Assembly: GCF_018739865.1 (NCBI RefSeq)
Contig: NZ_JADOER010000008.1
Coordinates: 62,001 to 126,000 of the forward strand
Direction of reading: 5' to 3'
From: Leptothoe kymatousa TAU-MAC 1615
GTDB taxonomy: Bacteria; Cyanobacteriota; Cyanobacteriia; Phormidesmidales; Phormidesmidaceae
DNA: 64,000 nucleotides
The position numbers and the translations under genes are program-made. Position 1 is the first letter of the stretch. The number at the start of each line of letters is the position of its first letter. Shown here piece after piece: positions 25,822 to 34,985 of this stretch. Under the pieces are notes generated by a model. That model ran no database searches and was not told where the DNA came from. It saw nothing but the letters and a program-made list of their open reading frames with translations.

Positions 25822-27216
25822 TTAAAATTGGAAGTAAATAAATTCTGGATTTGATGCGCCAGAAATAGCTATCGAGATGAGAATGATATTGACATATATC
25901 AACCATCTGGAAATCAAGGGGAATCGGAGACCTAGTTTAGAAAATCCAAGTGGATTATCCAGAATTTGATATGAAAGTAAAGTAATTAGAATTATTAAGG
26001 GAACAAAAGTAGTCTGTAAGCCAGGCTTGTTTGTTAGGATCCGCCCTATGATTGTGGTTGCCTGAATATAGTTCTCTGCCCTAAAGAATATCCAGCTGAA
26101 ACAGATCAAGTGGAATGTGAAAAGCCACTTTAGAATGGTGAAAAAATAATTTGAAGAAGCATGTGCTTTGAAGATTGTTTTTTCAAACAATCTTTCTGAA
26201 ACGAGGAATAGCCCTTGCAGACCTCCCCAAATAACAAAATTATACGAGGCTCCATGCCAAAGTCCGCCCAGGAACATGGTGACCATTAGGTTTAGACAGG
26301 TCCTTATGTCTCCTGCTCGACTACCACCCAAAGGAATATAAATATAATCTCTTAGCCAAGTTGACAATGTTATATGCCATCGACGCCAAAATTCTCGTAT
26401 GGATTTTGATAGGTAAGGTCTTGAAAAATTTTCATCTAAATTGAACCCAATTAACTTAGCAGCACCAATCGCAACATCACAATAACCCGAAAAATCTAAG
26501 TAGATTTGTACGGCAAATGCATAGGTTGCGATTAATAAAGATAAACCACTTTGTTGAGTGTAATTTGCATATACAGTGCTCACAACATTACTTAGTGGAT
26601 CCGCTATCAGCACCTTTTTAGATAATCCCCAACAGATTCGGGAAATGCCTTCTATTGCAGTAGAGTAGCTAAAAGATGCTTTTCTATGAAATTGGGGAAA
26701 TAACTCACTGGCCCTCATAATAGGTCCGGCTACTAACTGAGGAAAGAAAGATATGTATAAGGCGTAGTCAATAAAACTGTAATCGTTAGATTGAAATTCT
26801 TTTCTATATACGTCTACACAGCAGCTAATACTCTGGAACGTATAGAAAGAGATGCCCATGGGTAGCAATAAATCTAGGGGCGGGAAAAATTGAAAACCAG
26901 CTAAATGGGATATGCTGAGATTAAAGAAATTGAAATATTTAAAGAAAAATAATATTGATAAATTAGTCGTCAGCCCAAACAGTAAAATTGCTCGACGTTT
27001 ATTGAGTTGTTCAATGCGGTCAAGGGCATGGCATGTGGCATAGGTTATTAAAATAGAAAATATCAGAAGAGATGTATAAGGAATAGACCAAACGGAGTAA
27101 AAATAGATGCTCGAAAAAAAAAGGAAGAGTTTTCTATTCGATTGGCTCCTAATTGTTAGATATATGGCAGTAGCTAATGGCAAAAATATTAAAAAATGTA
27201 AGGAATTAAATAACAT
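25822..27216 (-). CDS. MBOAT family O-acyltransferase (AlgI-like)
   Basis: A 464-residue polytopic membrane protein with about ten to twelve helices. MBOAT signatures are clear: LLPMGISFYTFQSISCCVDV, FFPQLVAGPI, QIYLDFSGYCDVAIG, FWRRWHITLSTWLRDYIYIP with His281, and FLGGLWHGASYNFVIWGG with the near-invariant His321. AlgI-type members pass an acyl group, usually acetyl, through the membrane to a periplasmic SGNH acceptor; such a protein is encoded immediately downstream. Together they predict O-acylation of the cluster's polysaccharide. Confidence 0.93.
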   Translation of the reverse strand: MLFNSLHFLIFLPLATAIYLTIRSQSNRKLFLFFSSIYFYSVWSIPYTSLLIFSILITYATCHALDRIEQLNKRRAILLFGLTTNLSILFFFKYFNFFNLSISHLAGFQFFPPLDLLLPMGISFYTFQSISCCVDVYRKEFQSNDYSFIDYALYISFFPQLVAGPIMRASELFPQFHRKASFSYSTAIEGISRICWGLSKKVLIADPLSNVVSTVYANYTQQSGLSLLIATYAFAVQIYLDFSGYCDVAIGAAKLIGFNLDENFSRPYLSKSIREFWRRWHITLSTWLRDYIYIPLGGSRAGDIRTCLNLMVTMFLGGLWHGASYNFVIWGGLQGLFLVSERLFEKTIFKAHASSNYFFTILKWLFTFHLICFSWIFFRAENYIQATTIIGRILTNKPGLQTTFVPLIILITLLSYQILDNPLGFSKLGLRFPLISRWLIYVNIILISIAISGASNPEFIYFQF

Positions 27217-27244
27217 ATCAGCAATGAAAACCCCTAAAATTCTT

Positions 27245-28423
27245 TTAAGAATCTGCGACTAGTTTTTCGAAAAGTTCAACGTAGCTAGAAGCCCAGAAAT
27301 CTGAAGATAGTCTTTGCGCAGCAAACTTTTCTGCATTATCAGCTAATCTGGCCGATTTCTCTGGGCTAACAAGACAAGACTCTAATATTTTTATTAATTC
27401 ATTTTTACTGTTATTTTTAACTAGCCATCCAGTATGACCATGTTCGATGACATCGGGAATTCCTCCAACTGGAGTAGCAACAATCGGAAGTTTGGCATGC
27501 ATAGCTTCATGAATAACATAGGGAATTCCTTCGTTTTTAGATGTCAATGCAAATACATTGGCATTCTTCATGTATCTAGGAATATCTTCTTGCCAACCAT
27601 GGAAATTAATGTAGTCTTGTAAATTGTTTTTTTCTACGTAAGCCTTACATTGTTCTAGATAATCTTTATCGGCAGATGGCCCAATAAGATCTAACTGAAT
27701 TTGAGGATATTTTCCACATAAGTTGTTGACAGCTTCTATCAACATTAACTGATTTTTTCTAGGGCTGATAGTTGCTACTGTAACAATACGAAATTTTTCA
27801 TGTTCACTAGTATACTTGTTTGGTTTCTTTTGTTTAAGAGTCGCAATTCTCTCACTGTCAATACCTGGAGAAATTGCTTTGAACTTATTTCTAAAGATAG
27901 AATATGTAGGCTGCTTAAATATGGATTCAGGTTGTGATTTCCCTTCAGTAACAACAATATCTGAAGTGGTTAAACCTATCCAGTGAAGGAATCGCATGAA
28001 CCCTTTTGATTCTTTCTCCATGCCGATATCCCATACCAGTGGAACGGAAAGTTGTTTAGCAGCTTTGGCAGTTAGTAGTATAGATTTAATTCCTCTGCCC
28101 CAAATAGCTTTGACATTATGGTGCATGCAAACTTTTTCTATGGCATGGTTGTACTCTGAAATAGCTCGTAAACTAGCTAATTTCTGAAAGAAGGAATAAC
28201 CTAAAGTTTTACCACCATAAACATCTAAGATTTCTGGAAACTCAATAATCTCATAGCGTATGTTGGCTTTGCATAACTCATCAGTCAGAGAACTCGCCTT
28301 CTGAGTAGCGACGATAGGGCTAAACCCTCTATTAGTAAGCACTTTTGCCAGGTTGATTACAACTCGTGGACCACCTGTAAAATTCTGATTGTATGGATAA
28401 TAAAGTAGTACGTTGAAACTCAT
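27245..28423 (-). CDS. Glycosyltransferase family 4 (GT-B fold)
   Basis: From the ATG at 28423 (MSFNVLLYYPYNQNFTGGP) the protein has 392 residues; this start leaves 20 bp after the previous gene. An N-terminal acceptor domain is followed by a Glycos_transf_1 domain with VATISPRKNQ, LIGPSADK and the donor-binding EX7E motif in SKNEGIPYVIHEAMHAKLPI. It would add a sugar to the lipid-linked repeat unit in the cytoplasm. Sugar specificity cannot be read from the sequence. Its neighbours are another GT4 (upstream) and MBOAT (downstream). Confidence 0.9.
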   Translation of the reverse strand: MSFNVLLYYPYNQNFTGGPRVVINLAKVLTNRGFSPIVATQKASSLTDELCKANIRYEIIEFPEILDVYGGKTLGYSFFQKLASLRAISEYNHAIEKVCMHHNVKAIWGRGIKSILLTAKAAKQLSVPLVWDIGMEKESKGFMRFLHWIGLTTSDIVVTEGKSQPESIFKQPTYSIFRNKFKAISPGIDSERIATLKQKKPNKYTSEHEKFRIVTVATISPRKNQLMLIEAVNNLCGKYPQIQLDLIGPSADKDYLEQCKAYVEKNNLQDYINFHGWQEDIPRYMKNANVFALTSKNEGIPYVIHEAMHAKLPIVATPVGGIPDVIEHGHTGWLVKNNSKNELIKILESCLVSPEKSARLADNAEKFAAQRLSSDFWASSYVELFEKLVADS

Positions 28424-28443
28424 AAATTCTCTAAATAAAGTCG

Positions 28444-29604
28444 TTAGGCAGTAACCACATTTTCTGATGAACAAGTTTGCTCGAAAAGAGCAACATATTT
28501 ATCAGCAATACTTGCTGCATTAAATTTTTTCGAGCTTTCTTTACCAGCTAAGGCAAGATGATTTCTCAAATTTATATCATCTAATAAATGAACAATGACG
28601 TTGGCAAGAGCATCAGAATCTAGTACTGGAGTTAATAATCCATTCTGTTCATGGGTAATGATCTCTGACGGCCCAGATGGACAATCAGTAGATATAACAG
28701 CTGTCCCACAGGTCATTGCTTCAACAAGAACATTTCCAAAGCCTTCAAAAATAGAAGAGAGTACAAATATATCTGCTGCAGCCATATATTTGTATGGGTT
28801 TTCTCGAAAGCCTATTAAGTGGACATCACTGTCTAGGGAAAGATGATTAATTTGAGTTTCCAATGATTCTCGTTGCTCTCCTTCACCCAAAATTATAAGT
28901 GAGGCATTTCTTTGCTGCCTCACTTGAGAAAATGCGTTTAGTAGAAAAGAAAATGCTTTTTGTTCTACTAAACGTCCACAGGCAACAATTGTTGGCACCT
29001 TATAAAGGTGCGTTTCCTCAATGGGTTCTTTACTCAAGTGAATAATACTATTATCAAAGCCTGCGTTATGAATAATAGATAGATTTTGAACTGCTTTGGG
29101 AGATAGAATATTTCTTAGGTCTGTAGCCACGCCTTCTGATAAGGCTAAAATTTTATTGGCATAGGGATAAAGCCTTTTCATTAAAAATAGGACCCCTTGA
29201 CCAAACAAACGATTGGTTCCTGAATATTGTACAGAGGGTGTATTTTGCACTCCAACAATTCGGCAAATATTAGCAATACCTGCAGTAGAAATGAGGGCGG
29301 TAATATTAGCAGGATCTAGAAATGAACAGACAATATGTGCCTGACGGGCTAAAACTAGACTTCTTAAAGGTATAACAGATGCTATTAATCGAGCAGTACT
29401 AGATGAAAGGTTTCCATCTGTTAGATAGACAATTTCAATATCTTTGGACAATCTTTTTTCATAGCTGCCACCAGGGCAAGCAACTGCCAAGATTGGTTTG
29501 ATCCGAGTTCTATCAATATTATTTAGGAGTCTCAGAAGATTCATTTCTGCCCCACCATTTCCTAAAGAGGGCACAAAAAATATAGTAGTTAATGGACTTC
29601 TCAT
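28444..29604 (-). CDS. Glycosyltransferase family 4 (GT-B fold)
   Basis: A 386-residue GT4 enzyme. The N-terminus IFFVPSLGNGGAEMNLLRLL is the family's glycine-rich acceptor-side loop. The donor domain has VACGRLVEQKAF, LIILGEGEQRESLE and the EX7E motif in SIFEGFGNVLVEAMTCGTAV, followed by DCPSGPSEII. Family members that share the last motif often use UDP-GalNAc, UDP-GlcNAc or UDP-Gal; specificity here is not known. Downstream spacing to the next GT4 is 20 bp, so the two are likely co-transcribed. Confidence 0.9.
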   Translation of the reverse strand: MRSPLTTIFFVPSLGNGGAEMNLLRLLNNIDRTRIKPILAVACPGGSYEKRLSKDIEIVYLTDGNLSSSTARLIASVIPLRSLVLARQAHIVCSFLDPANITALISTAGIANICRIVGVQNTPSVQYSGTNRLFGQGVLFLMKRLYPYANKILALSEGVATDLRNILSPKAVQNLSIIHNAGFDNSIIHLSKEPIEETHLYKVPTIVACGRLVEQKAFSFLLNAFSQVRQQRNASLIILGEGEQRESLETQINHLSLDSDVHLIGFRENPYKYMAAADIFVLSSIFEGFGNVLVEAMTCGTAVISTDCPSGPSEIITHEQNGLLTPVLDSDALANVIVHLLDDINLRNHLALAGKESSKKFNAASIADKYVALFEQTCSSENVVTA

Positions 29605-29651
29605 ACGATATCTAAATCACTTACATGAGTACATTAGAAACATTGCAGTCA

Positions 29652-31004
29652 CTAATTCGACAGATTCGTAGGTGACTTACTAAGCCAACTATAATACCTT
29701 TTAAGCCTACGCTTGTATTTTCGTTTTGCACGTATTTTGATAGATGTAAGGGTGAACCAAAGAGCTAACAAAGGGATATATGGTAATGGATGTAAAACAT
29801 TTAATAAACATGCTAGTAAAGTTGTTAAAACAACTATAAATGCGTTATCTGTTGAATCTCCTAATCGGCATACAAGAGCTAAAATCATAGGGCCAACCAA
29901 AAAGCCAATCCAACTAAAGTTAGCGATGCTCTCTGCCAAGATAGATGTTGTAATTCCATAGGGCCACAATTTTATAGGTTTTAGCCTGGCTGCAGAAACC
30001 ATATATCTTGGAAATGGAAGCGGCTTATTCTCCCACATAGAACGAGGGACTAAAAAACCACCAACGTAAAGTAAAAATGTCTGGCCACGATGTTCTAAAA
30101 CATTTAAAGTCTCAGGATTTAGCTCAGCAAAAATAGCTGTTTTTATGACATCATCTCTGCCATAATCTTCTCTAAAATCTTGATATAGAGCTGCCTGACC
30201 AACTGATTCAAGGTCTTTACCTCGTATTGCTGACTTATAATTGTAAGAAAAAACAGACATAATAATCGTTGCTATCAAGAACATAGCTATTATTTGACGT
30301 CCCTTCAGGTATCTTTTTACTATTCCTACAAACAGAATAGTGACAAGATAAACAGCAACAATATTTCTCTTCCCGTTGAGCCATATAGCAGAAAATATGA
30401 AAGGTGACAAAAAGAGAAAAACTGACGGATTTAACCTACCTTTTCTTAAAGCTAAGAAGCCAGCAAAACCTAAAGCACTCAGAGAACTGGAAAGACCAAT
30501 AAAACGGTGAAAGTTTCTTTCCGCATCACTTTCAAATAGCTTTTGAGCAGATGCTGCATAGGAAAAATAAAGCTCAGGTCGAGGACTGAAAAAACAAAAT
30601 ATGACTGGAAGAGCGATAATGAAAAAGCAGAACATGATCCCTAGCTTTCTCAATGACTTATTGGAATTTTGAGGTATAAAATTTAAAATATTTTTGGTAT
30701 GGTAGCTTGCCTTGGTTCTTGCAAGAAACCACCAAAAAATAGGTACTAAGCTTACATAGATACAATAAATTATATTAGTAGTAGCATCACTAGTTGCTGC
30801 CTTAAACCCATCTCTAAATACATAGGCAGGTGGTCCAACAAGGACTTCAAATAAGAGTGGTAGCCCGCAGAATAACCAATGTATAACTATTGGAGGAAAT
30901 ATTGAATGATACTGCCCACGTAGTAAAAGTACGACAACTCTAAGAGCCCATCCAAACAACCATAGAAATGTAATTATATTCAAAAGGTAGACGAAATAAT
31001 ACAT
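29652..31004 (-). CDS. wzy: Wzy-type oligosaccharide repeat-unit polymerase (candidate)
   Basis: A 450-residue polytopic protein with roughly ten to eleven hydrophobic segments and one large hydrophilic loop (about 270-350, containing RGKDLESVGQAALYQDFRED and RSMWENKPLPFPRYM). O-antigen/EPS polymerases vary greatly in sequence; the SMWENKP..P element, the loop position and the genomic setting between flippase, sulfotransferases and glycosyltransferases support Wzy. It would join lipid-linked repeat units on the periplasmic side. A stretch of basic residues (IRAKRKYKRRLKRYY) ends the protein on the cytoplasmic side. Function is inferred more from topology and context than from motifs. Confidence 0.75.
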   Translation of the reverse strand: MYYFVYLLNIITFLWLFGWALRVVVLLLRGQYHSIFPPIVIHWLFCGLPLLFEVLVGPPAYVFRDGFKAATSDATTNIIYCIYVSLVPIFWWFLARTKASYHTKNILNFIPQNSNKSLRKLGIMFCFFIIALPVIFCFFSPRPELYFSYAASAQKLFESDAERNFHRFIGLSSSLSALGFAGFLALRKGRLNPSVFLFLSPFIFSAIWLNGKRNIVAVYLVTILFVGIVKRYLKGRQIIAMFLIATIIMSVFSYNYKSAIRGKDLESVGQAALYQDFREDYGRDDVIKTAIFAELNPETLNVLEHRGQTFLLYVGGFLVPRSMWENKPLPFPRYMVSAARLKPIKLWPYGITTSILAESIANFSWIGFLVGPMILALVCRLGDSTDNAFIVVLTTLLACLLNVLHPLPYIPLLALWFTLTSIKIRAKRKYKRRLKRYYSWLSKSPTNLSN

Positions 31005-31133
31005 GGCCCAGATTTTAGTTTTTAGTCGCTACTAAGCTTAGTAAATAAATGTATTTTAACAAGGTTAAGGTTTGCTCAAAAAAAGTTTTGAAAAGCATAT
31101 AAAATTAAAAAATATACAGTTCCTTCAAAATAG

Positions 31134-32084
31134 TTAGAAAGTCTTTTTTTGATTTCTATAGATTGTTAACCAACAATCTAAATCTTGATTTATTATTTGG
31201 GAAAGCTGACTAATATCCGAGGAAAAAACCGATTCTAACTCTCTTCTCAGCTCTGGTGCGATTATCTGTCTATCTGTTGTTTGAACTCTGGCTAAGTTAA
31301 TATTTGATGTAATCGATCTTTTTTCTATTTTTACTAAGGACTTGAGAGTCCTTATCCAAGGATACCAGATTCTTTTGTAAGGACGTATCAACTGTAATGG
31401 TGTATCTAACCAATGGGCACGTGCTTGTTTTCTCGCATTAACCTTTGGGAAACTTGTTCTATTGTCAGAAGGTATATCTAGAAAAGATAAAACCTGCTGG
31501 TATACACTACGGGTATCTTTTATAAAGTCATCAAATATGATGGTTTTAACTTGTTCTCTTGGAAAATAAGAAAATAATCTGGTGAGTTGTTCTGCATAAT
31601 TTGCATGATCTCTATATTGCAAAAATGAAGGCTCTAAGCAAGTTCTGGGGATAAATGAGCCAGTTCTTCTCTGTTCCTGTAGAGACCAAGCCTTTTCAAA
31701 GTCTTTCTCTGTTTCATACCCGTTAAAAAGAAATTCTGAGTGTAATGAGTAAACCATATCAACAGGATTACGCAGCATCACTAGCAACTTAGCCTGGGGA
31801 TTGAACTCATAAAGGTTTTTGATGGCTTTAGAAGAGTAAAGATAGGAGGCTGAGGCTTCTCCTCTAATCCTTTCTATTTCGGAGCCTTTAAATAAAGCTA
31901 AATACTGTTTCTGAGTTCGTACACAGCGAATTTTTGAAAAATCTGTTGAAAAGAAGTGAGGTTCTTTAGGCTGACACATAAAAATGTCAGGATGAGAACG
32001 GAGGTATTCACTCATTGCCGATGTTCCACATTTTGGAGCACCTACTAAAAAAAAGTTTGGAAAACGATTTTCAACATTACTCAT
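31134..32084 (-). CDS. Sulfotransferase family protein (second of three)
   Basis: From the ATG at 32084 the protein has 316 residues. The PAPS 5'-phosphosulfate loop is FFLVGAPKCGTSAMSEYLRS near residues 11-30. The 3'-phosphate-binding strand is LLVMLRNPVDMVYSLHSEFL, with conserved Arg, Pro and Ser, and CQPKEPHFFSTDF fits the Sulfotransfer_1/heparan-type subfamily. It shares only the core motifs with the other two sulfotransferases, so the three probably act at different positions rather than being recent duplicates. The longer in-frame start at 32129 adds a hydrophobic stretch (SLFNYFIFLVLS) without homology; an anchored form cannot be excluded. Confidence 0.9.
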   Translation of the reverse strand: MSNVENRFPNFFLVGAPKCGTSAMSEYLRSHPDIFMCQPKEPHFFSTDFSKIRCVRTQKQYLALFKGSEIERIRGEASASYLYSSKAIKNLYEFNPQAKLLVMLRNPVDMVYSLHSEFLFNGYETEKDFEKAWSLQEQRRTGSFIPRTCLEPSFLQYRDHANYAEQLTRLFSYFPREQVKTIIFDDFIKDTRSVYQQVLSFLDIPSDNRTSFPKVNARKQARAHWLDTPLQLIRPYKRIWYPWIRTLKSLVKIEKRSITSNINLARVQTTDRQIIAPELRRELESVFSSDISQLSQIINQDLDCWLTIYRNQKKTF

Positions 32085-32201
32085 AGATAAAACTAAAAAA
32101 ATGAAATAGTTGAACAGAGAGGTTGGCAACCATACTAAATTAGAATTTAAATTTTCTAATTAGCGTAAGCTATTAATACGGAAAAATTAGTTCAGGTTTA
32201 T

Positions 32202-32957
32202 TTAGCATAAAAATTTTTCAAATTTAGTACCTGCAAGAGAGGTTCTAATCTCGTCAAAGTTTTCAATTTTATTTTCGTAGTTTCCTATATTTATCTTTTT
32301 TAATTCACTCTTAAGCTCAATGTCATTAATAGGAATATCTAAATGTTTAAAAACAGCATTTAAAGTAGGATCTCGATGTTCAGAAAGTAAAGATTCATAG
32401 GTGACTGTAATCTGATTTATTCTAGTTTTTCTTAATATAAAATTAGCGATTTTATGGTTTCTCTCTCTAGAGTAAATGACATTCCAAACAAATTTAGGAT
32501 CCAAGTAAACAGCAGACAGTTTCTTCTTCTCTTTGGTATGAGCAAACTTATATTTATCTCTATTAGCTAACGAAATTGCAACATCTAAATGATTCTCTCT
32601 TACCAGATGGACTATTTTATGATTTTCAATAAATATTTTAGGAATAATTTCTGGATGTCTAATAAGGTGCTTGTACATCATTTTGCATCCGATTATTTTA
32701 TGGGCAGTTGGATAACGTTGTATATTTTTCAAATAATCAAATGTCACCCATGGCCTTACTGCTCTTTTTCTGTTGGAACAATACTGTGTAAATGTTTCAA
32801 GATATGGATCGTCCCAAAGCCTGTTCTTCTTTAGAAAGGCTTCCTGTAAAGCTGCAATGTCTGGATGACTATTAAGCAAATCAAGTAGCCAAGTTGAGCC
32901 ACTTCTAGGCGATGTTAGCAGGAAAAATAAGTTGCTTTCTAGTCTTTCAGATTTCAT
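32202..32957 (-). CDS. Sulfotransferase family protein (third of three)
   Basis: A 251-residue protein from the ATG at 32957 (a start at 32981 adds eight residues). The 5'-phosphosulfate loop is LFFLLTSPRSGSTWLLDLLN (10-29). The 3'-phosphate motif is HKIVHLVRENHLDVAISLAN, in which Arg is kept but the usual Ser position is preceded by a diverged NHLD segment. Length resembles Stf0/nodulation-type sulfotransferases (NodH-like). It follows the flippase gene by 57 bp and is followed by the second sulfotransferase, suggesting one transcript. Confidence 0.85.
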   Translation of the reverse strand: MKSERLESNLFFLLTSPRSGSTWLLDLLNSHPDIAALQEAFLKKNRLWDDPYLETFTQYCSNRKRAVRPWVTFDYLKNIQRYPTAHKIIGCKMMYKHLIRHPEIIPKIFIENHKIVHLVRENHLDVAISLANRDKYKFAHTKEKKKLSAVYLDPKFVWNVIYSRERNHKIANFILRKTRINQITVTYESLLSEHRDPTLNAVFKHLDIPINDIELKSELKKINIGNYENKIENFDEIRTSLAGTKFEKFLC

Positions 32958-33014
32958 AAGCTTAAAATTTTCAATGAGCACTTAAGTCTTTTATCTCTTA
33001 AATCAACACTAAAG

Positions 33015-34328
33015 CTAAAAGGTTAATGGAATAATCGTGGTGTTGATATTCAATTTTTTCACAACAGCTCTAAAGTTAAGTATATTTACCAACATAATAC
33101 TTGAGAAAGTTGCCAAAGCTGCGCCAACAGCACCATATTTCTGAATAAGCATGAAATTAAGTATCACATTTAAGGCGGTACTAATAACGCCAGAAACAGC
33201 TATGTCTTTCTCGTTATTGGTCATTGCTAGTATCAAACCAACTGGCCCAAAGAAAGCATCTATTAATCGACCCAACACAAGAATTTTTAAGGCACTTCCA
33301 GCTTCACTAAAACCATTTCCAAATACATTTAATATAAACCCTGAAAAGATAACGATGATAGCAGATATAGAAAGTGATATGAATAATATGAAACGAGTAT
33401 TTTCTGATACAACAGCTTGCATTTCACTAGTTTTATTTTCTACATTAAGCTTTGCTATCTTAGGTGATAAAACACTATTGACTGACATTAAGCTCAATGC
33501 AACTAAGGAAGCTAGGCGTGCAGAGATGGAGTACAGCCCCACTTCAGTAGAGGTACTAAAGATACCTAGCATTACTATATCAGTCCTCACTTGAATGAGT
33601 CGAATTGCTTCGACAAACATGAATGGTAAGGAACGAGTTAGCCATTTAAAGCTAGATAGATTTAAATTTAGACGAGCTAAATGAACTTTTTTAGGTGTAA
33701 CCCTATATTGAATTATTGCACCCAATATAAAACTCAAAAAATTTGCTAATATGAATAGCCCAACAGCGATAATTGGAGTCAGATATTTAGGAGCAAGAAT
33801 TGATACAAGTAGCAGTGATATAACAAAAATAAGTGGCGAAACTAGCATCTCCGGTATGAGGCCAAGAATAACTTTATTAAATCCTTTGGTAACTGATAAT
33901 CTAATATTTTTAAGTGCAATGATAGGTACAGAGGCAAGACCGAGAAAAAAAGCAGAAAGCATAATGGCATCATTAATAGGCTTTAGAAAAAAAATAACGA
34001 TACCAGTAATGAAAGCAATGGTGAATGAAGACGCTATTGTTAAAATGGTCGAAAAGTAAGTGAGGTTCTTTATTTTTTTCCAATCTTCTTTAGCGCTATT
34101 AACGGATATTTCTCTTACTAATAGTTTGTCGAAACCTAAAGTAGAAGGAATGCTTAGGAGGGATGACCAAGTGATTGCATAAGAAAACGCTCCAAATCCA
34201 TTAACACCAAGATTTTTAGCTAATAAATAACTCAGTAAAAACGACAAAGATAAATTTAATAGCCTTATTAAAAGAGATAGCTTAGCTCCTTTTATACGAT
34301 TTTTTTTATGCATTTGAGAGTCGCTCAC
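33015..34328 (-). CDS. wzx: Wzx-type oligosaccharide flippase (MOP superfamily)
   Basis: A 437-residue integral membrane protein with about twelve predicted helices. The N-terminal region, LLNLSLSFLLSYLLAKNLGV followed by NGFGAFSYAITW, is the usual opening of polysaccharide biosynthesis flippases, and further on QVRTDIVMLGIFSTSTEVGL, YSISARLASL and LRNDEK-like segments fit PF01943/PF13440 patterns. It would move the undecaprenyl-linked repeat unit to the periplasm for Wzy. It is the first gene after a 657-bp non-coding gap and probably heads the long minus-strand operon. Confidence 0.9.
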   Translation of the reverse strand: MSDSQMHKKNRIKGAKLSLLIRLLNLSLSFLLSYLLAKNLGVNGFGAFSYAITWSSLLSIPSTLGFDKLLVREISVNSAKEDWKKIKNLTYFSTILTIASSFTIAFITGIVIFFLKPINDAIMLSAFFLGLASVPIIALKNIRLSVTKGFNKVILGLIPEMLVSPLIFVISLLLVSILAPKYLTPIIAVGLFILANFLSFILGAIIQYRVTPKKVHLARLNLNLSSFKWLTRSLPFMFVEAIRLIQVRTDIVMLGIFSTSTEVGLYSISARLASLVALSLMSVNSVLSPKIAKLNVENKTSEMQAVVSENTRFILFISLSISAIIVIFSGFILNVFGNGFSEAGSALKILVLGRLIDAFFGPVGLILAMTNNEKDIAVSGVISTALNVILNFMLIQKYGAVGAALATFSSIMLVNILNFRAVVKKLNINTTIIPLTF

Positions 34329-34985
34329 AAAGTTTGAATTTGAGGATAAAATAATAGCCTTTAATTTAAAGAATAATCATGAATAAATAACTTCAAAAAA
34401 TATTTCCAGTTAACGCATTCTGGTATTCAAATTATTTAATTAAATACTTTTGGAAATACTAAGAATTACATATGGTAATTTCAGCTCTCATGAAGTGCGA
34501 CCAAAAAAAACTATACTTACTTAGCTTTAGCTTTCAGTCTGTACCTCATTGGATAGAACAACACTGTATCTGACGTTTAATTTTTTAATTGATTAAAATC
34601 ATAAAATCTATTCTGAGAAATATAGATGTATTAGCTAAATTTAAAGTAGAAACTTATATGGGTTCCCAAAAGACTAATAACAGATCAGTGGCGATATAAG
34701 GCCTTAACGCACTTGAATGAAGCTTATGCTGCATAAGGGATTTAAGCGATCTTTCGTAGCAAATCCTGGATCTATTGCTACAAAAGAGTTTGAGCTATTT
34801 TAACTTGCTATTTAGCAACAGCTCTAATGGTTGAATTTTAAGGAATACTACTAAGCGTAATGAATTCTTAGATAGTAACGAAAATTCAGTTTGGAAAATA
34901 ATTAAGCAATTGGAATTTATCTGAATCCCCTACTTCTAGGAAACTCGCAAGCTCTCACCTGTCAATTGATATATTCCTGGGAAAA
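34329..34985. other. Long AT-rich gap inside the polysaccharide cluster
   Basis: 657 bp with no gene recognised on either strand. It is very AT-rich near the flippase and contains GCTTATGCTGCATAAGGGAT and other partial palindromes around 34720-34810, which could be the scar of an insertion sequence. The position fits a promoter and leader region for the operon that begins with wzx. Confidence 0.4.
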
